DNA from: Myxococcales bacterium
Lineage (GTDB): Bacteria > Myxococcota_A > Bradymonadia > Bradymonadales > GCA-2716585
Assembly (NCBI GenBank): GCA_002716585.1
Contig: PBBL01000046.1
Span: 1-64,000 of the forward strand
Reading direction: 5' to 3'
Length of the DNA: 64,000 nt
Position 1 is the stretch's first letter, and each line of letters starts with the position of its first letter. The notes beneath the pieces were generated by a model. That model saw nothing but the letters and a program-made list of their open reading frames with translations, made no database searches and was not told where the DNA came from. Both the position numbers and the translations under genes were made by a program. This document shows positions 17,679-27,800 of this stretch, in pieces.

Positions 17679-18851
17679 ATGACCGGTTTACCTGAAGGCA
17701 GCCCCATCGAGCGCGCCCAGGCCGCTATCGACGCCATCCGCCGCGGCGAGATGGTCATCCTCGTCGATGACGAAGATCGCGAGAATGAAGGCGACCTGGT
17801 GTTGGCGGCGGAGAAGGTCACGCCCGAGGCGATCAACTTCATGGCCAAGTACGCCCGGGGCCTCATCTGCCTGAGCCTGACGGAGAAGCGGCTGCGCAAG
17901 CTCGGCATCCCCATGATGGTGCAGGAGAACACGTCCCAGTTTGGCACGGCCTTCACCGTGAGCATCGAGGCACGCACCGGCGTCACCACCGGGATCAGCG
18001 CCGCGGATCGGGCGAGGACCGTCCAGGTGGCCGTCGATCCCAAGACGCGCCCCGAGGATCTGGTCCGCCCCGGCCACATCTTCCCGCTGCGCGCGCGCCG
18101 CGGCGGCGTCCTCGTGCGGACCGGACAGACCGAGGGGTCGGTCGACCTGGCGAGGCTCGCCGGGCTCACCCCTGCGGGCGTCATATGCGAAATCATGAAT
18201 GATGATGGCACGATGGCGAGGATGGGAGACCTGGAGAGCTTCGCCGAGACCCACGACCTGCTCATCTGCAGCATCACCGACCTGATCGAGTACCGGCTTC
18301 AGCGCGAGAGCCTCGTGGAGAAGCTCCTGGAGGCCCCGTGCCCGACCGAGTACGGGGAGGACTTCCGGGTCTTCGTCTTTGAGAGCCTGGTCGATCAGTC
18401 GCAGCACGTCGCGCTGGTCAAGGGCCAGCCCACCGCGGACAAACCCACGCTGGTGCGGGTGCAGCACCACATCGTGACCGCCGACGTGTTCCAGGCGACG
18501 ACGAACGACACGAAGCGCAACATCATCCGTCACACGCTCAGCATGCTCGGAGACACCGAGGCGGGCGTGTTGATCTACATGTACCCGCCCGAGCAGACGC
18601 CGCTCCAGAGCATCCAGAGCCACCTGCTCCAGGAGCCCACGGTCTGGGCCAAGGGCAACCCCGACCCGGAGAAGGCGGTCAACACCGTCCACCCGATGGC
18701 CCGCGACATCGGGCTCGGCTGCCAGATCCTCTCGGCGCTCGGGGTGGGCCAGATCAAGCTGATCACCAACAACCCTCGCAAGATCGTAGGCATCGAGAGC
18801 TACGGCCTGGAGGTGGTGGGCTACGCCAAACCCGGCAACAACCCTCCCTGA
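17679..18851 (+). CDS. ribBX: DHBP synthase with degenerate GTP cyclohydrolase II domain (RibBX type)
   Basis: The N-terminal 200 residues form 3,4-dihydroxy-2-butanone 4-phosphate synthase ([12 protein letters not shown] acid cluster, HIFPLRAR, a [11 protein letters not shown] block), which makes the four-carbon unit of riboflavin. The C-terminal half keeps the GTP cyclohydrolase II outline, ending KLITNNPRK. It lacks the three zinc cysteines (TADVFQAT stands where family members have a Cys-containing block) and the QEGRG motif, so it should not open GTP. This fits the RibBX variant described in Proteobacteria. A separate ribA must exist elsewhere. The start ATG has AAGGAG 8 bases upstream. 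Confidence 0.88.
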   Translation: MTGLPEGSPIERAQAAIDAIRRGEMVILVDDEDRENEGDLVLAAEKVTPEAINFMAKYARGLICLSLTEKRLRKLGIPMMVQENTSQFGTAFTVSIEARTGVTTGISAADRARTVQVAVDPKTRPEDLVRPGHIFPLRARRGGVLVRTGQTEGSVDLARLAGLTPAGVICEIMNDDGTMARMGDLESFAETHDLLICSITDLIEYRLQRESLVEKLLEAPCPTEYGEDFRVFVFESLVDQSQHVALVKGQPTADKPTLVRVQHHIVTADVFQATTNDTKRNIIRHTLSMLGDTEAGVLIYMYPPEQTPLQSIQSHLLQEPTVWAKGNPDPEKAVNTVHPMARDIGLGCQILSALGVGQIKLITNNPRKIVGIESYGLEVVGYAKPGNNPP

Positions 18852-18869
18852 TCGAAAGGAGCCACGTTC

Positions 18870-19355
18870 ATGACCTCATCCATCCACACCATCGAAGGCA
18901 ACCTGGTCGCCACAGGCAAGAAGTTCGCCATCGTCGCGAGCCGCTGGAACAGCTTCGTCAGCGAGCGCCTCGTCGAGGGCGCCATCGACACCATCGTCCG
19001 CCACGGCGGCTCCGCGGACGACGTGACGATCGTCCGGGTGCCCGGCTCGTTTGAGCTGCCCATGGCGGTCCAGAAGGTGGCCCAGACCGGCCGCTACGAC
19101 GCGGTGCTCGCCCTCGGCGCGCTGATCCGCGGCGCGACCCCCCACTTCGACTACATCGCCGCGGAGGCCACCAAGGGGGTCGCCTCCGCCTCGATGCAGA
19201 CCGGGGTGCCGGTGGCCTACGGCATCATCACCACCAACACCCTGGAGCAGGCCATCGAGCGCAGCGGCTCGAAGGTGGGCAACAAGGGCAGCGAGGCTGC
19301 CCAGGCCGCCATCGAGATGGCCAACCTGTACCAACAGCTCGACGAGGCCACCTGA
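18870..19355 (+). CDS. ribH: 6,7-dimethyl-8-ribityllumazine synthase
   Basis: A 161-residue lumazine synthase that joins the RibD product (after dephosphorylation) to the four-carbon unit. Family motifs are complete: SRWNSF near the N-terminus, [20 protein letters not shown] and the [11 protein letters not shown] segment followed by NKGSEAA. It lies 18 bp after ribBX behind AAAGGAG, and its TGA stop shares one base with the nusB start (TGATG), so nusB translation is probably coupled. Confidence 0.95.
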   Translation: MTSSIHTIEGNLVATGKKFAIVASRWNSFVSERLVEGAIDTIVRHGGSADDVTIVRVPGSFELPMAVQKVAQTGRYDAVLALGALIRGATPHFDYIAAEATKGVASASMQTGVPVAYGIITTNTLEQAIERSGSKVGNKGSEAAQAAIEMANLYQQLDEAT

Positions 19356-19867
19356 TGCAGCTTGCGTGGACCGGACCTGGACTCAAGACGCGCTCCCCCG
19401 AACTTCGACTCGGCCGCGAGCTGGCGCTCCGGGCGCTGTACTCCGTCGACCTGAGCGACTTCGCGCCGCACATCGCCTGGATGCGGTGTGAGAGCTCGTT
19501 CTTCTCCGAAGAAGAGGAGGAGGCGCGCGGCGACGAAGATCACCGCCTCGCCGAGATGTCCGACGAGGCGCTCGCGCAAGCCCGAGACATCGGCCGCGCG
19601 TTGCTGTTCGCCTACTGGAAGCACCGCCTGGAGATCGACGGCATCATCCGTGGCTCCAGCAAGCGCTGGAAGCTCAGCCGCATGCTCCCCATCGAGCGGA
19701 ATATCCTCCGCCTCGGGACCCTTGAACTGCTGATGAGCGTCACCCCAACGCGGGACGTGATCTACGACTGCGTCGAGCTGGCCAAGTCCTTCGGGGACGC
19801 CCCGACGCCCCGCTTCGTCAACGGCATCCTCGATCAGATATGCCAGGACAACCAGATCACCCTATGA
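19355..19867 (+). CDS. nusB: Transcription antitermination factor NusB
   Basis: A 170-residue NusB, which binds boxA RNA with NusE (S10) in rRNA antitermination complexes. The helical core shows ARELALRALYSVD near residue 25 and the IERNILRLGTLEL and TPTRDVIYDCVELAKSFG motifs. An acidic insertion (EEEEEARGDEDH) after residue 50 is longer than in E. coli NusB (139 residues). The gene is coupled to ribH by TGATG and overlaps the next lipoprotein gene by ATGA. The ribH-nusB order is widely conserved. Confidence 0.92.
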   Translation: MQLAWTGPGLKTRSPELRLGRELALRALYSVDLSDFAPHIAWMRCESSFFSEEEEEARGDEDHRLAEMSDEALAQARDIGRALLFAYWKHRLEIDGIIRGSSKRWKLSRMLPIERNILRLGTLELLMSVTPTRDVIYDCVELAKSFGDAPTPRFVNGILDQICQDNQITL

Positions 19868-20763
19868 AAAGCCACCCGGGACACGCGACGCGACACCAAC
19901 CCGAGGAGCGGCGCTCCTCCAGCGCGTCGCGCGCCTCCAGGCTGCACCTGACCCTGCTGCTGGTGGTGGCCGTCGGCGTCGCCACCTTCACGGGCTGTCG
20001 CCGTCACGGCGCCTTCGAGGACAAGCCGCGCAGCGTCGTGCCCCGCAACGCCAGCCAGGCCGCCCGAGCCTGGACCGGGGAGCGCCTCGCGTTCACGGAC
20101 GACGCCGGGAAGCTCCTCCTCAAGCTCCGCAAGCGCCAGAGCAGCACCCGGGTCTTCGACGCCGAGCAGCGCACGCTCGGCTACGTCCGCCGCGCGGGCA
20201 ACACGCTCGTCCTCACGCGCCAGGACCCCAAGGCCCCAGGCTACCTCATCCAACCCGCCGAAGGCGGCAGCGACACCTCGCAGGTCTACCTCGTGCACCC
20301 GACGCAGCCCGGGGAGAAGGGCTCCGTCCTCACGCCCAAGGTCGACACCGAGACGACGGTCGCCCGCATCAGCCGCGACGCCCCCCTCAAGGGCTGCGCC
20401 ACCTGGCGCTTCGAAGGGAGCGACGGCGAGCCCTTCGCGACGCTGATCCAGTTCAACGGCTCGGGTGAGAAGGAGCGGGACTGCGACGCCATCGACGCCA
20501 CCTGGCAGGCCACCCTCGGCAAGGACGGGGACTCCTCGTGGTGGCTCAGCGCCTCCAGGCAGCCGGTGCGAACCCTCAAGGCGACCTCTCGCCTCCCCGC
20601 GAGCGACGCGAAGGAAGCGGACGACAAGCCTACAACGATCGGGCTCAAGCTCGTAGACGAGGACTTCCCCACCTTCGCCGCCGCGCCCGCGCTGTTCCCT
20701 GTGGATGATCTGCTGTTGAAGGCGGGCTACGTGATCCTCCTCACGCGGCCCATGACGAAGTGA
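19864..20763 (+). CDS. Hypothetical lipoprotein
   Basis: A 299-residue product whose ATG overlaps the nusB stop (ATGA), making it the last gene of the rib operon. A basic N-terminus, a hydrophobic segment and the lipobox ATFTGC mark it as a lipoprotein. The rest is rich in Lys, Arg and beta-prone segments (for example GKLLLKLRKR and TLGYVRRAGN), and a similar pattern recurs later, suggesting a repeated beta fold. I recognise no family. A membrane-linked housekeeping role is only a guess from its place in the operon. Confidence 0.7.
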   Translation: MKSHPGHATRHQPEERRSSSASRASRLHLTLLLVVAVGVATFTGCRRHGAFEDKPRSVVPRNASQAARAWTGERLAFTDDAGKLLLKLRKRQSSTRVFDAEQRTLGYVRRAGNTLVLTRQDPKAPGYLIQPAEGGSDTSQVYLVHPTQPGEKGSVLTPKVDTETTVARISRDAPLKGCATWRFEGSDGEPFATLIQFNGSGEKERDCDAIDATWQATLGKDGDSSWWLSASRQPVRTLKATSRLPASDAKEADDKPTTIGLKLVDEDFPTFAAAPALFPVDDLLLKAGYVILLTRPMTK

Positions 20764-20773
20764 AGCGCCCAGC

Positions 20774-21361
20774 CTACCAGGCCACCTTGAGCTTGACCCC
20801 GTAGTGCCCCTCAAAGCCAGGGCCGACCGACTTCCAGTTCTGGATGTAGGGCCCCATGTGGTAGCGCTCATCGACCTGATAGCGAGGCGGGAGCTTGCCG
20901 AGGAGGTTGTACCAGGCCATGTCCGGGCCGACATGCACCACCTCGTTCGTCCCAGGCACGTCCACCTGGACGACGTCTTTGCCGTAGAGGGGCATGAAGG
21001 CGAGGTTGTGCTCGACCGCGTCCCAGGTGAGCAACACCCGCATCGCCATCCGCTGCGCCAGCGCGTCCCAGGCGCTGTGGGACGCGGAGGTCTGCCACGA
21101 ACGGAGCTTGACGTCGGAGGGCTCAGGGAGGAGATCCAGCTCCGGCTTGTAGATTGGCAAGGGGAACTCAAGTCGGGCGGACAGCGGCTCCACGTGGTCG
21201 ATCGGATCCTCGCTGGAGCCCACCTGCTTGGACTGGCTGGACACGTGGACTGGACCGGGGCCCTGGGCCAGGGAGGGGCTCGCGCCGCAGATCATGAGCA
21301 ACGCGGCCACGCACAGGGCGACCAGGACGCTCTCAACCTGACTGTTTCGCCGAGCCACCAT
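20774..21361 (-). CDS. Hypothetical secreted protein
   Basis: The 195-residue product starts at an ATG with a very strong ribosome site (AGGAGGAGG about 6 bases upstream) and a signal peptide ending near PSLAQG. The mature part contains a region around DALAQRMAMRVL and ends GHYGVKLKVAW, a beta strand ending in an aromatic residue as in outer-membrane proteins. The length is too short for a full porin. It converges on the rib operon with only 10 bp between stops. I do not recognise the family. Confidence 0.65.
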   Translation of the reverse strand: MVARRNSQVESVLVALCVAALLMICGASPSLAQGPGPVHVSSQSKQVGSSEDPIDHVEPLSARLEFPLPIYKPELDLLPEPSDVKLRSWQTSASHSAWDALAQRMAMRVLLTWDAVEHNLAFMPLYGKDVVQVDVPGTNEVVHVGPDMAWYNLLGKLPPRYQVDERYHMGPYIQNWKSVGPGFEGHYGVKLKVAW

Positions 21362-21526
21362 GCTCCTCCTCCTGTGACGATTCGGATGTATCCTCGCGTG
21401 CCTTGAGGCCTTTGATGTGGCCTTCGCTTCAACCGGGCGACCTGCGCGCCCATGTTTATTGGACTCCTTGAGGCGCCCACCCATTCAAACAAAAATGTAG
21501 GCGGCCTCGGGGACAAATCAACCAGA

Positions 21527-21898
21527 TCAGGGTCGGAAGCCGCGCACGACCTGGATCAGCGCCTCCAGCTCCGGCTCCTCGTAGCGCAGCTTGAAGGCGG
21601 GCATGCTCCCCTTGCCCTCCATGAGCGTGTGCTTGAGCTGGGCGTCGGTTCGCCCCTCCTGCCAGGCCACGCTCGTGAAGTCGGGGATGTTGCGCAGCCC
21701 GCGGCTGCGCGGCCCGTTGCCCTTCCCGGTGGGGCCGTGGCAGCTCTGACAGCTCCTGACGTAGAGCGCCCTGGGCTCCACCGGCTTCTGCGCAGCGCCG
21801 CTCGCGGGCTCGTCAGGCGAAGGCGCCGTGGAGGAGTCACACCCCCACGCGAAGGCCAACGCGGTGAGCAGGATCAGGACGCTCGGGGTCTTGGACAT
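21527..21898 (-). CDS. Small c-type cytochrome lipoprotein
   Basis: A 123-residue lipoprotein (lipobox AFAWGC) carrying one haem c site, CQSCH, near residue 50, followed by GPTGKGNGP and, 45 residues on, a GSMPAF segment whose Met is the likely sixth haem ligand. This is the class I monohaem cytochrome pattern, about 85 residues long, so it should carry single electrons in the periplasm while lipid-anchored. It starts 16 bp after the AAA ATPase gene on the same strand; any functional link between the two is unproven. Confidence 0.87.
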   Translation of the reverse strand: MSKTPSVLILLTALAFAWGCDSSTAPSPDEPASGAAQKPVEPRALYVRSCQSCHGPTGKGNGPRSRGLRNIPDFTSVAWQEGRTDAQLKHTLMEGKGSMPAFKLRYEEPELEALIQVVRGFRP

Positions 21899-21914
21899 GG
21901 GACGCTCACAGGGT

Positions 21915-24200
21915 CTAGAAGCCGACGCCCTGGACCAGCTTGCCGATCTCACGCGCCTCCTTCTCGGCGGCCAGCTCCAGGTCTTCGGTCGTGATCGGGC
22001 GCGCCTTGGCCGCAGCCCAGAACGCCGCCCGCAGGATCGCGTTGCGGATGTTGCCGCCCGCCAGCTCATACTTCTCGGCGAGCCAGTCGTAGGCGATGTC
22101 GTCTTCGCGTGGGGCCTCGTCGGGCAGCAGCTTGCGCCACAGCTCCTCGCGGTACTCGGGCTCGGGGAAGGGGAAGTCGACCCGGAAGTTGAGGCGGCGC
22201 TTGAACGCGTCGTCGATCCCCTTCTCGAAGTTCGTGGTCAACACGCACATCCCGCCGTAATCCTCAATCTTTTGAAGGAGGTAGTTGACTTCGAGGTTGG
22301 CGTAGCGATCGACCGAGGACTTGACCTCGGTCCGCTTGGCGAACAGCGAGTCGGCCTCGTCAAAGAGGATGATGAACTGGTTGCCTTGAGCCGACTCGAA
22401 GACCTTGCTGAGGTTCTTCTCGGTCTCACCGACGTACTTGCTGACCACCTGGGAGAGATCGACCTTGAACAGCTCCATGTTCAGCTCGGAGGCGATCACG
22501 CCAGCGACCATCGTCTTCCCTGTCCCGGGCGGGCCAGAGAAGAGGCAGGAGAGCCCCTTGCCGCTCTTGAGCTTGCGATCGAAGCCCCAGTCGTGGAACA
22601 CGATGTTGCGGTAGCGGGCCTGCTCGATGATCTCCTGGATCACCTCCAGGAGGTCGTCCGGCAGGACCATCTCGTCGATCGTCGCCTTGGCCCGGACGCG
22701 GGTCGCGATCCCGGTCATCCCCTGGCCGAGCTGGATGCGGCAGGCCGCCTCCAGGTCATCGGTCGTGACGGGCGTGCTGTTGACCCCCGTCCGCATCGTC
22801 GCCTCCTCCTGGGCGTGCGCCAGGACCTGGCGGATCCCGCCCCCGGTGAAGCCGTACTTCAGCGAGAACCCCCTCAGATCAACCTCCTCATCGACCTTGA
22901 CCGGCCCGCGCTCGATCAACACGCGCCACAGATCGAGGCGCCCGAAGGTGTCGGGGACCTCCAGGGCGATCCGGGTGCTGAACCCACGGCCGCTCGGGCC
23001 GAGGCCGACGTCGTGGGTGCGGCTGGTGAGGCAGCCGAGCCCGGGGGCCTGGCGCAGGATGCTGTACAGGTAGCCGAGGCTCGGGCAGATCCCGGCCTGC
23101 ACCAGCTCGCTGCTGTAATTGGCCAGGATGAGCGCCCGATCGTGCAGCCGCGCCTCACGCAGGATGTTCTTGAAGACGCGATCGCGCGCCGCGCTCGGGA
23201 CCGCCGCCGCCTCCAGATCGACCTGGATCGCCCCGCGCCCAACCGACGCCGCGAGCTGACGCGCGACGGAGCGCTTGCCCACCCCGTCGGGGCCGGTCAG
23301 CACCACCATCGGCGCTCCAGCCGCCTCGCCCCCCTGGTTGAGCCGCTCCAGGTGGCTCCTGAGCGCGCCGAGGCGGCGCAGGATCGGCTTGGGGTAGACC
23401 AGGGCGTCGGTGTCCGGGTCGCCGGGGAGGAGCTGCGTGTAGCGCCCCATCTGGGGCGCGAGCGCGTCGTTGCCGAGCAGCCACAGGACGACCCGCTCGG
23501 GCATCTTGAAGTCGCGGAGCATCAAGCTCGGCTCCAGCCCCGCGCTGCCCCGGTCCAGCTCGATCAGGTTGAACTCAAGGAGCGGCGACCCCGGTAAAAA
23601 GGAGGCTCGACCAGCGCGGCGCCCGACGGCGTCGCCGCCGAACAGCTCCAGCGCCAACGAGACGTTCGGGCGCTTTCGGGTGACGTCGTTCATCAGGTAG
23701 GAGAACATCCGCTGGAACGACAGATCGACCTCCGGGGCGAGGCCGAGGATGAGCACGTGGTACTGAAAGCGGTCGAGGCCGAACTGGTGGGACATCTCGA
23801 CGAGCGGCAGCCGACACCCCCCCGCGTCCTTGGAGACGCTCCACAGGGTCGCCGCCTCGCGCAGGCTGATCCGCCGGGTCGCCGCCTCGAAGGCGTGGTG
23901 CTTGCGGGCGATCTCAGGATCGGAGTCCGCGCTCGCGGGGCGCCGCGTCGTCGTCCGCTTGAGCAGCTGCTCCATCTCGCCTTCGCGCAGGAGCATGCCG
24001 CGGAAGCGGTTGCCCTCCTCGATGACGCCCTCCTTCTTGAGGAGCAGCCCCCGCAGCTCGATCCAGAGGGCGAGCCGCTGAAGCTCCTCCCGAACGTGCT
24101 CGGTCGGGTCGTTGTAGACAGGCTGCTGGGCGAGCTTGAGTTCGTCCAGCTCCTCCATGAGTCGGTAGGCGGGGGCGCGCGATGACTTGGCGGTGCTCAT
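21915..24200 (-). CDS. Two-domain AAA+ ATPase with N-terminal winged-helix-like region
   Basis: The 761-residue protein has an N-terminal helical region (about 1-280), a first nucleotide-binding domain with GPDGVGKRS near residue 303 but a weak Walker B, and a second, canonical AAA+ domain with GPPGTGKT near 557, [10 protein letters not shown] near 612 and a [12 protein letters not shown] arginine-finger region. This layout resembles the ATPases encoded with contractile injection systems (Afp15/Pvc15 type) and related stand-alone bacterial AAA proteins. No sheath, tube or baseplate gene is present here, so it is an orphan or has another job. The next upstream stop is 3 bp away, so it belongs to the EF-hand/CehA operon. 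Confidence 0.8.
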   Translation of the reverse strand: MSTAKSSRAPAYRLMEELDELKLAQQPVYNDPTEHVREELQRLALWIELRGLLLKKEGVIEEGNRFRGMLLREGEMEQLLKRTTTRRPASADSDPEIARKHHAFEAATRRISLREAATLWSVSKDAGGCRLPLVEMSHQFGLDRFQYHVLILGLAPEVDLSFQRMFSYLMNDVTRKRPNVSLALELFGGDAVGRRAGRASFLPGSPLLEFNLIELDRGSAGLEPSLMLRDFKMPERVVLWLLGNDALAPQMGRYTQLLPGDPDTDALVYPKPILRRLGALRSHLERLNQGGEAAGAPMVVLTGPDGVGKRSVARQLAASVGRGAIQVDLEAAAVPSAARDRVFKNILREARLHDRALILANYSSELVQAGICPSLGYLYSILRQAPGLGCLTSRTHDVGLGPSGRGFSTRIALEVPDTFGRLDLWRVLIERGPVKVDEEVDLRGFSLKYGFTGGGIRQVLAHAQEEATMRTGVNSTPVTTDDLEAACRIQLGQGMTGIATRVRAKATIDEMVLPDDLLEVIQEIIEQARYRNIVFHDWGFDRKLKSGKGLSCLFSGPPGTGKTMVAGVIASELNMELFKVDLSQVVSKYVGETEKNLSKVFESAQGNQFIILFDEADSLFAKRTEVKSSVDRYANLEVNYLLQKIEDYGGMCVLTTNFEKGIDDAFKRRLNFRVDFPFPEPEYREELWRKLLPDEAPREDDIAYDWLAEKYELAGGNIRNAILRAAFWAAAKARPITTEDLELAAEKEAREIGKLVQGVGF

Positions 24201-24203
24201 CCT

Positions 24204-24845
24204 CTACTCATCTCCAGTTGGGGCAGGCGCGAGCGCCAGGTCCATCCAGCACCCCGGGCCGCCCGGTCGGACCTCCATCGGGCCGACCACCGGCGCGTCG
24301 CTCGCCACGGGGCGCGCCGCGGACACGATGGTGAGCCCCGGCGAGGCTTGCAGCTCGACGAGCATCGGCGCGGAGCGCCGCGGGGCCTCCGTGTCCCGAG
24401 GCAGCACCCGCAGCTCCAGCCGATGCGGCCCTGGCCCTGTGACCTGAAGCTGGTACTTGAGCAGCAGCGCGATCACCACCCCGCCGCCATCGGTCAGGGT
24501 CGCGGTCGCCTTGACGTCCCCTGGGCTCACCGGACGCCCCGCGAAGTCTAGCACGTATCCCCCCACCGCTTCAGCCCCGAGCGTCCCTGCGGCCATCTGG
24601 GCCTCCATGGCGCTGAGCGTGCCCGAGCGGTCGATGTCGTACATCTGGATCAGGCGAGTGGCGCGGGTGCCCGGGGGGATCTCCATCATGAGCAGCGCCT
24701 CGGCCACGAGCCGCGAGGGGCTCGTGTCCGGGCGCGCTGTGACGATCACCCGGTGCCGCGCCTCGAACTCATGGGCGGCGGCGTCTGGCGCCAGCCACCC
24801 GAGCGCGCAGAGCGCGGCGACGGCGGTCAGGAGGAGAGGGCGCAT
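24204..24845 (-). CDS. Secreted EF-hand protein
   Basis: A 213-residue exported protein (signal peptide ending near DAAAHE). Residues about 69-81 form one textbook EF-hand loop, DIDRSGTLSAME, with Asp, Asp, Ser and a closing Glu at the calcium positions. The remaining sequence is beta-rich and unrecognised. Its ATG shares one base with the TGA of the large PHP hydrolase gene (TGATG), so the two are translated together and probably act together outside the cytoplasm. The function is not known. Confidence 0.75.
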   Translation of the reverse strand: MRPLLLTAVAALCALGWLAPDAAAHEFEARHRVIVTARPDTSPSRLVAEALLMMEIPPGTRATRLIQMYDIDRSGTLSAMEAQMAAGTLGAEAVGGYVLDFAGRPVSPGDVKATATLTDGGGVVIALLLKYQLQVTGPGPHRLELRVLPRDTEAPRRSAPMLVELQASPGLTIVSAARPVASDAPVVGPMEVRPGGPGCWMDLALAPAPTGDE

Positions 24846-27800
24846 CAGTGCTGGTGTCCACCGCCGTGGCCGTGGGCCGAGAGCTGCTCGAAGATCACCC
24901 GAACGTCGTGCATGTCGCCCTTGACGCGGGGGAACCACATCGAGGGCACGACCTTCGGCTGGATCCGCCGGGTGGGGATGTCGATCCCACCAACCTCGGG
25001 CCGACGGGGCGACGCCTTCGCGTCACCCTCCTCGGGCGGCTTGATCGTCGGGGCGTAGGCGCCGTCGACGCACTCCAGCGGGGCGACGCCCGGCGCGTCG
25101 AAGTTCTCACCGTCGCCATCGAGGTCCTGGCCATCGACGTCCACCCAGATCGGGTTGGTGAGCGCGTAGGCCGTGATGATCCGGGTCAGCCCCGGCTCCA
25201 GCTCGCCCAGGCTGCTGCCGCCAAACAGCGACCCCAGCGACAGGCCGCCGCCGCCGTCGTCTTCGCCGCCGCCACCCGCGAGCGCGGCGATGGCGTCGTC
25301 GAGGAGGACCGGCGGCACCTCCACGGGGGTGACCACCGGGAACAGCGAGCGATCCCCCGAGACCTCCAGCACCATCCAGGCGTCGCGATCGAGCGTCAGG
25401 GTCGTGGTCGTGGAGAAGATCATCCCGCCCTTCCCGTTCGGCTCCATGGTCACGTCGAAGGTCTCCGCGGGCTCGCCGTTCACGATCAGCGTCGCCTGAC
25501 TCACCTGCACCCACTCCGGCGCCTGGATCCGCATCCGCACCTCGACGATCTTGTCGAGATCCTCGATCTTGCTGCCGATCGGCTCCTCGTTGACGAACAG
25601 CTCCACGAACGGCCCGTTGGTCAACGACAGGCGGTGGTTCTGGAACGCCTCCACCAGCTCCTCGGCGCCGACCTCGCGCGGATCGTCCATCCCCACCCGG
25701 AAGTAGGTCCGGGGGTAGCCCGGCTCCTCACCCTCGGTGTCGTGGCTGTCGGAGTTGCCGACCCCGATGACCTTCTTCCCCTGGTTGAGCAGGTTGAACC
25801 AGTCGTCCACCATGCCCGGGTGCGCCACCTCGCCGCCGTCGCAGAGGATCTCGCCCGGCTGCGGCTGGTTGGCGAGGAAGTCCTCGGGGACGTTGAGCCC
25901 ATCGATGCTCTCGGGCATGCGGAACGAGCGGAACTGCTCGACCAGCTTGCCGTTGATCACCTCCATGGCGTTGAAGTCGAAGCTGAACTTGTTGACCTTC
26001 TCGACCAGCAGGCACCCGCCCAGGACGGTCGGGCCGGGCTTGACGTCCTCCCCGTTGGGGTCGTCGGTCACCAGCACGTTCAGCGTGTAGTTCTGAGCGC
26101 GCTCCGCGGTGGGGTCTTCGGGCACCGCGATCGCGTTGATGTCCACGGCGGTGACGCGGATGAGGTACTCGGCCGCGGGCAGCTCCCCGGAGAGCAGCTC
26201 CAGCGCCCCGCCGTCGGTCACCGCCTCGGTCACGACGGTCGCCCCGTCCGACTCCAGCAGCGCCGCGGCGAACGCGGCGCCCGCGCCCTGGGTGTTGAGG
26301 CGGACCTGCACGAGGTCAGGCTCCTTGAGCGAGACCCGGTACCAGTCCTCGTCGGTTGGCTTGTCCTCGGAGATGCACAGCCGCGCGGTGTTGATCGTCA
26401 TCCGCCCGTCGCGGACGTAGAGGACTTCGGTGGCCTGGTCGGGGGCGTCGTTGGGCTCCGAGGCCCGACCGCCGACCCGGTCCGAGCAGCTCTGACCCCA
26501 GAGCTTCTCGGCGTCGCTCAGATCCCCCGACTCGGGGTAGCACTCGCCGCCGTCCGCGTCGCGGTACTGACGGAAGGTCGGGCCGTTGACGTCCACGAGC
26601 CCGGACAGCTCACCGGTCACGGGCTTCGCGGGCTCGCCGGTCAGCGCGTCCACCTCGAACTGCGCGAAGTAGCCCAGGATCGAGTCCCGCGAGTGGTTGA
26701 CCTGCACGATCGTCTTCTCCGGCCCCAGCTCCCCAAGCTCCTTGAGGTCGGTGAAGATCTCCGCCGGGGTCCGCTGCGACCACTCGAACGACCCCTTCGT
26801 GATCTCCTCGACCTTGCGGTTGAGCGGGAAGCCGTTGAAGTGGCCCGACTCCAGCGTGGTCAGCTCCAGCCCGACGACCGTGTTCATCCACGGCTCCAGC
26901 CCGTTGCGCTCGATGATCGGCTTGTAGTTGGTCACGAAGTTGTGGTCGGTCGCCACCGGGAACTCCAGCCCCTCGCCCGCCGCCGAGAGCACCCGCTCAT
27001 CGAGCGGGAGCGACGAGTCGAGCGACGGCGCCGCGTGGAGGTGGAAGTCGCCGCTGATGTAGCCCTCCGTGTCCACGACACGGCTCAGGACGGTCGAGAC
27101 GACCTTGACCTCGCCGGGGCCGACGAAGCCGATCTCGGCGCGCTGGACGTCGTACTCCAGGCCACGGGAGACGTACACCTCGTAGGTCTGGTTGGGGCGC
27201 ACGCGCAGGCTGGCGAGGCCGTCCTCGGTGTAGCCGCTCGTCTCGATGTAGCGGAGCGTGTCGGGGTTGTTGGGGTCGTCGGGGATGAAGTCGGTGATCC
27301 GCCACCGCTCCCCGGCCTCCAGGTCAAACAGGTAGTCTCGGGTGTTCTGCCCGGCGAACTGCGGGTTGATCCAGCCAACCACGGTCACCTTGGCCGGCAG
27401 ATCCTGCCCGGCCTTGTCCCGAACCCGCACCGACACCGTCGCCGCCGAGGGCCTCGCCAATTGCAGGTAGGCGCCCTCGCCCGCCTTGATCTCGAACGGC
27501 ACCAGCTTCGAGAGCACCGGGTCGCGCTGCACCCGCGCGAAGTAGGAGCCAGGCGCCATGCGCCCCAGGAACTGACCGCTGTCGTCGGTGAAGAACTGGT
27601 TGATGACCTCCTCCTGCGCGTTGTAGACGAGCACCGACGTGCCCGCCCCCACCGGCTCGCCCGTGACCTCGTCGTTCACGAGCCCGGCGATCCGCTCGCC
27701 CGGGGCACCGCGGATCTCCTGGACCTCGTCCAGCACGCTCGCCGCGTCGCCGTCGCCCACCACGAAGTAGGTGACGTACTCGAACGAGTCGCCCGGCAGC

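Noticed and set aside
21915-24200. A complete contractile injection system
   Set aside because: Only the ATPase-like gene is present; no sheath, tube, spike or baseplate gene is in the window.
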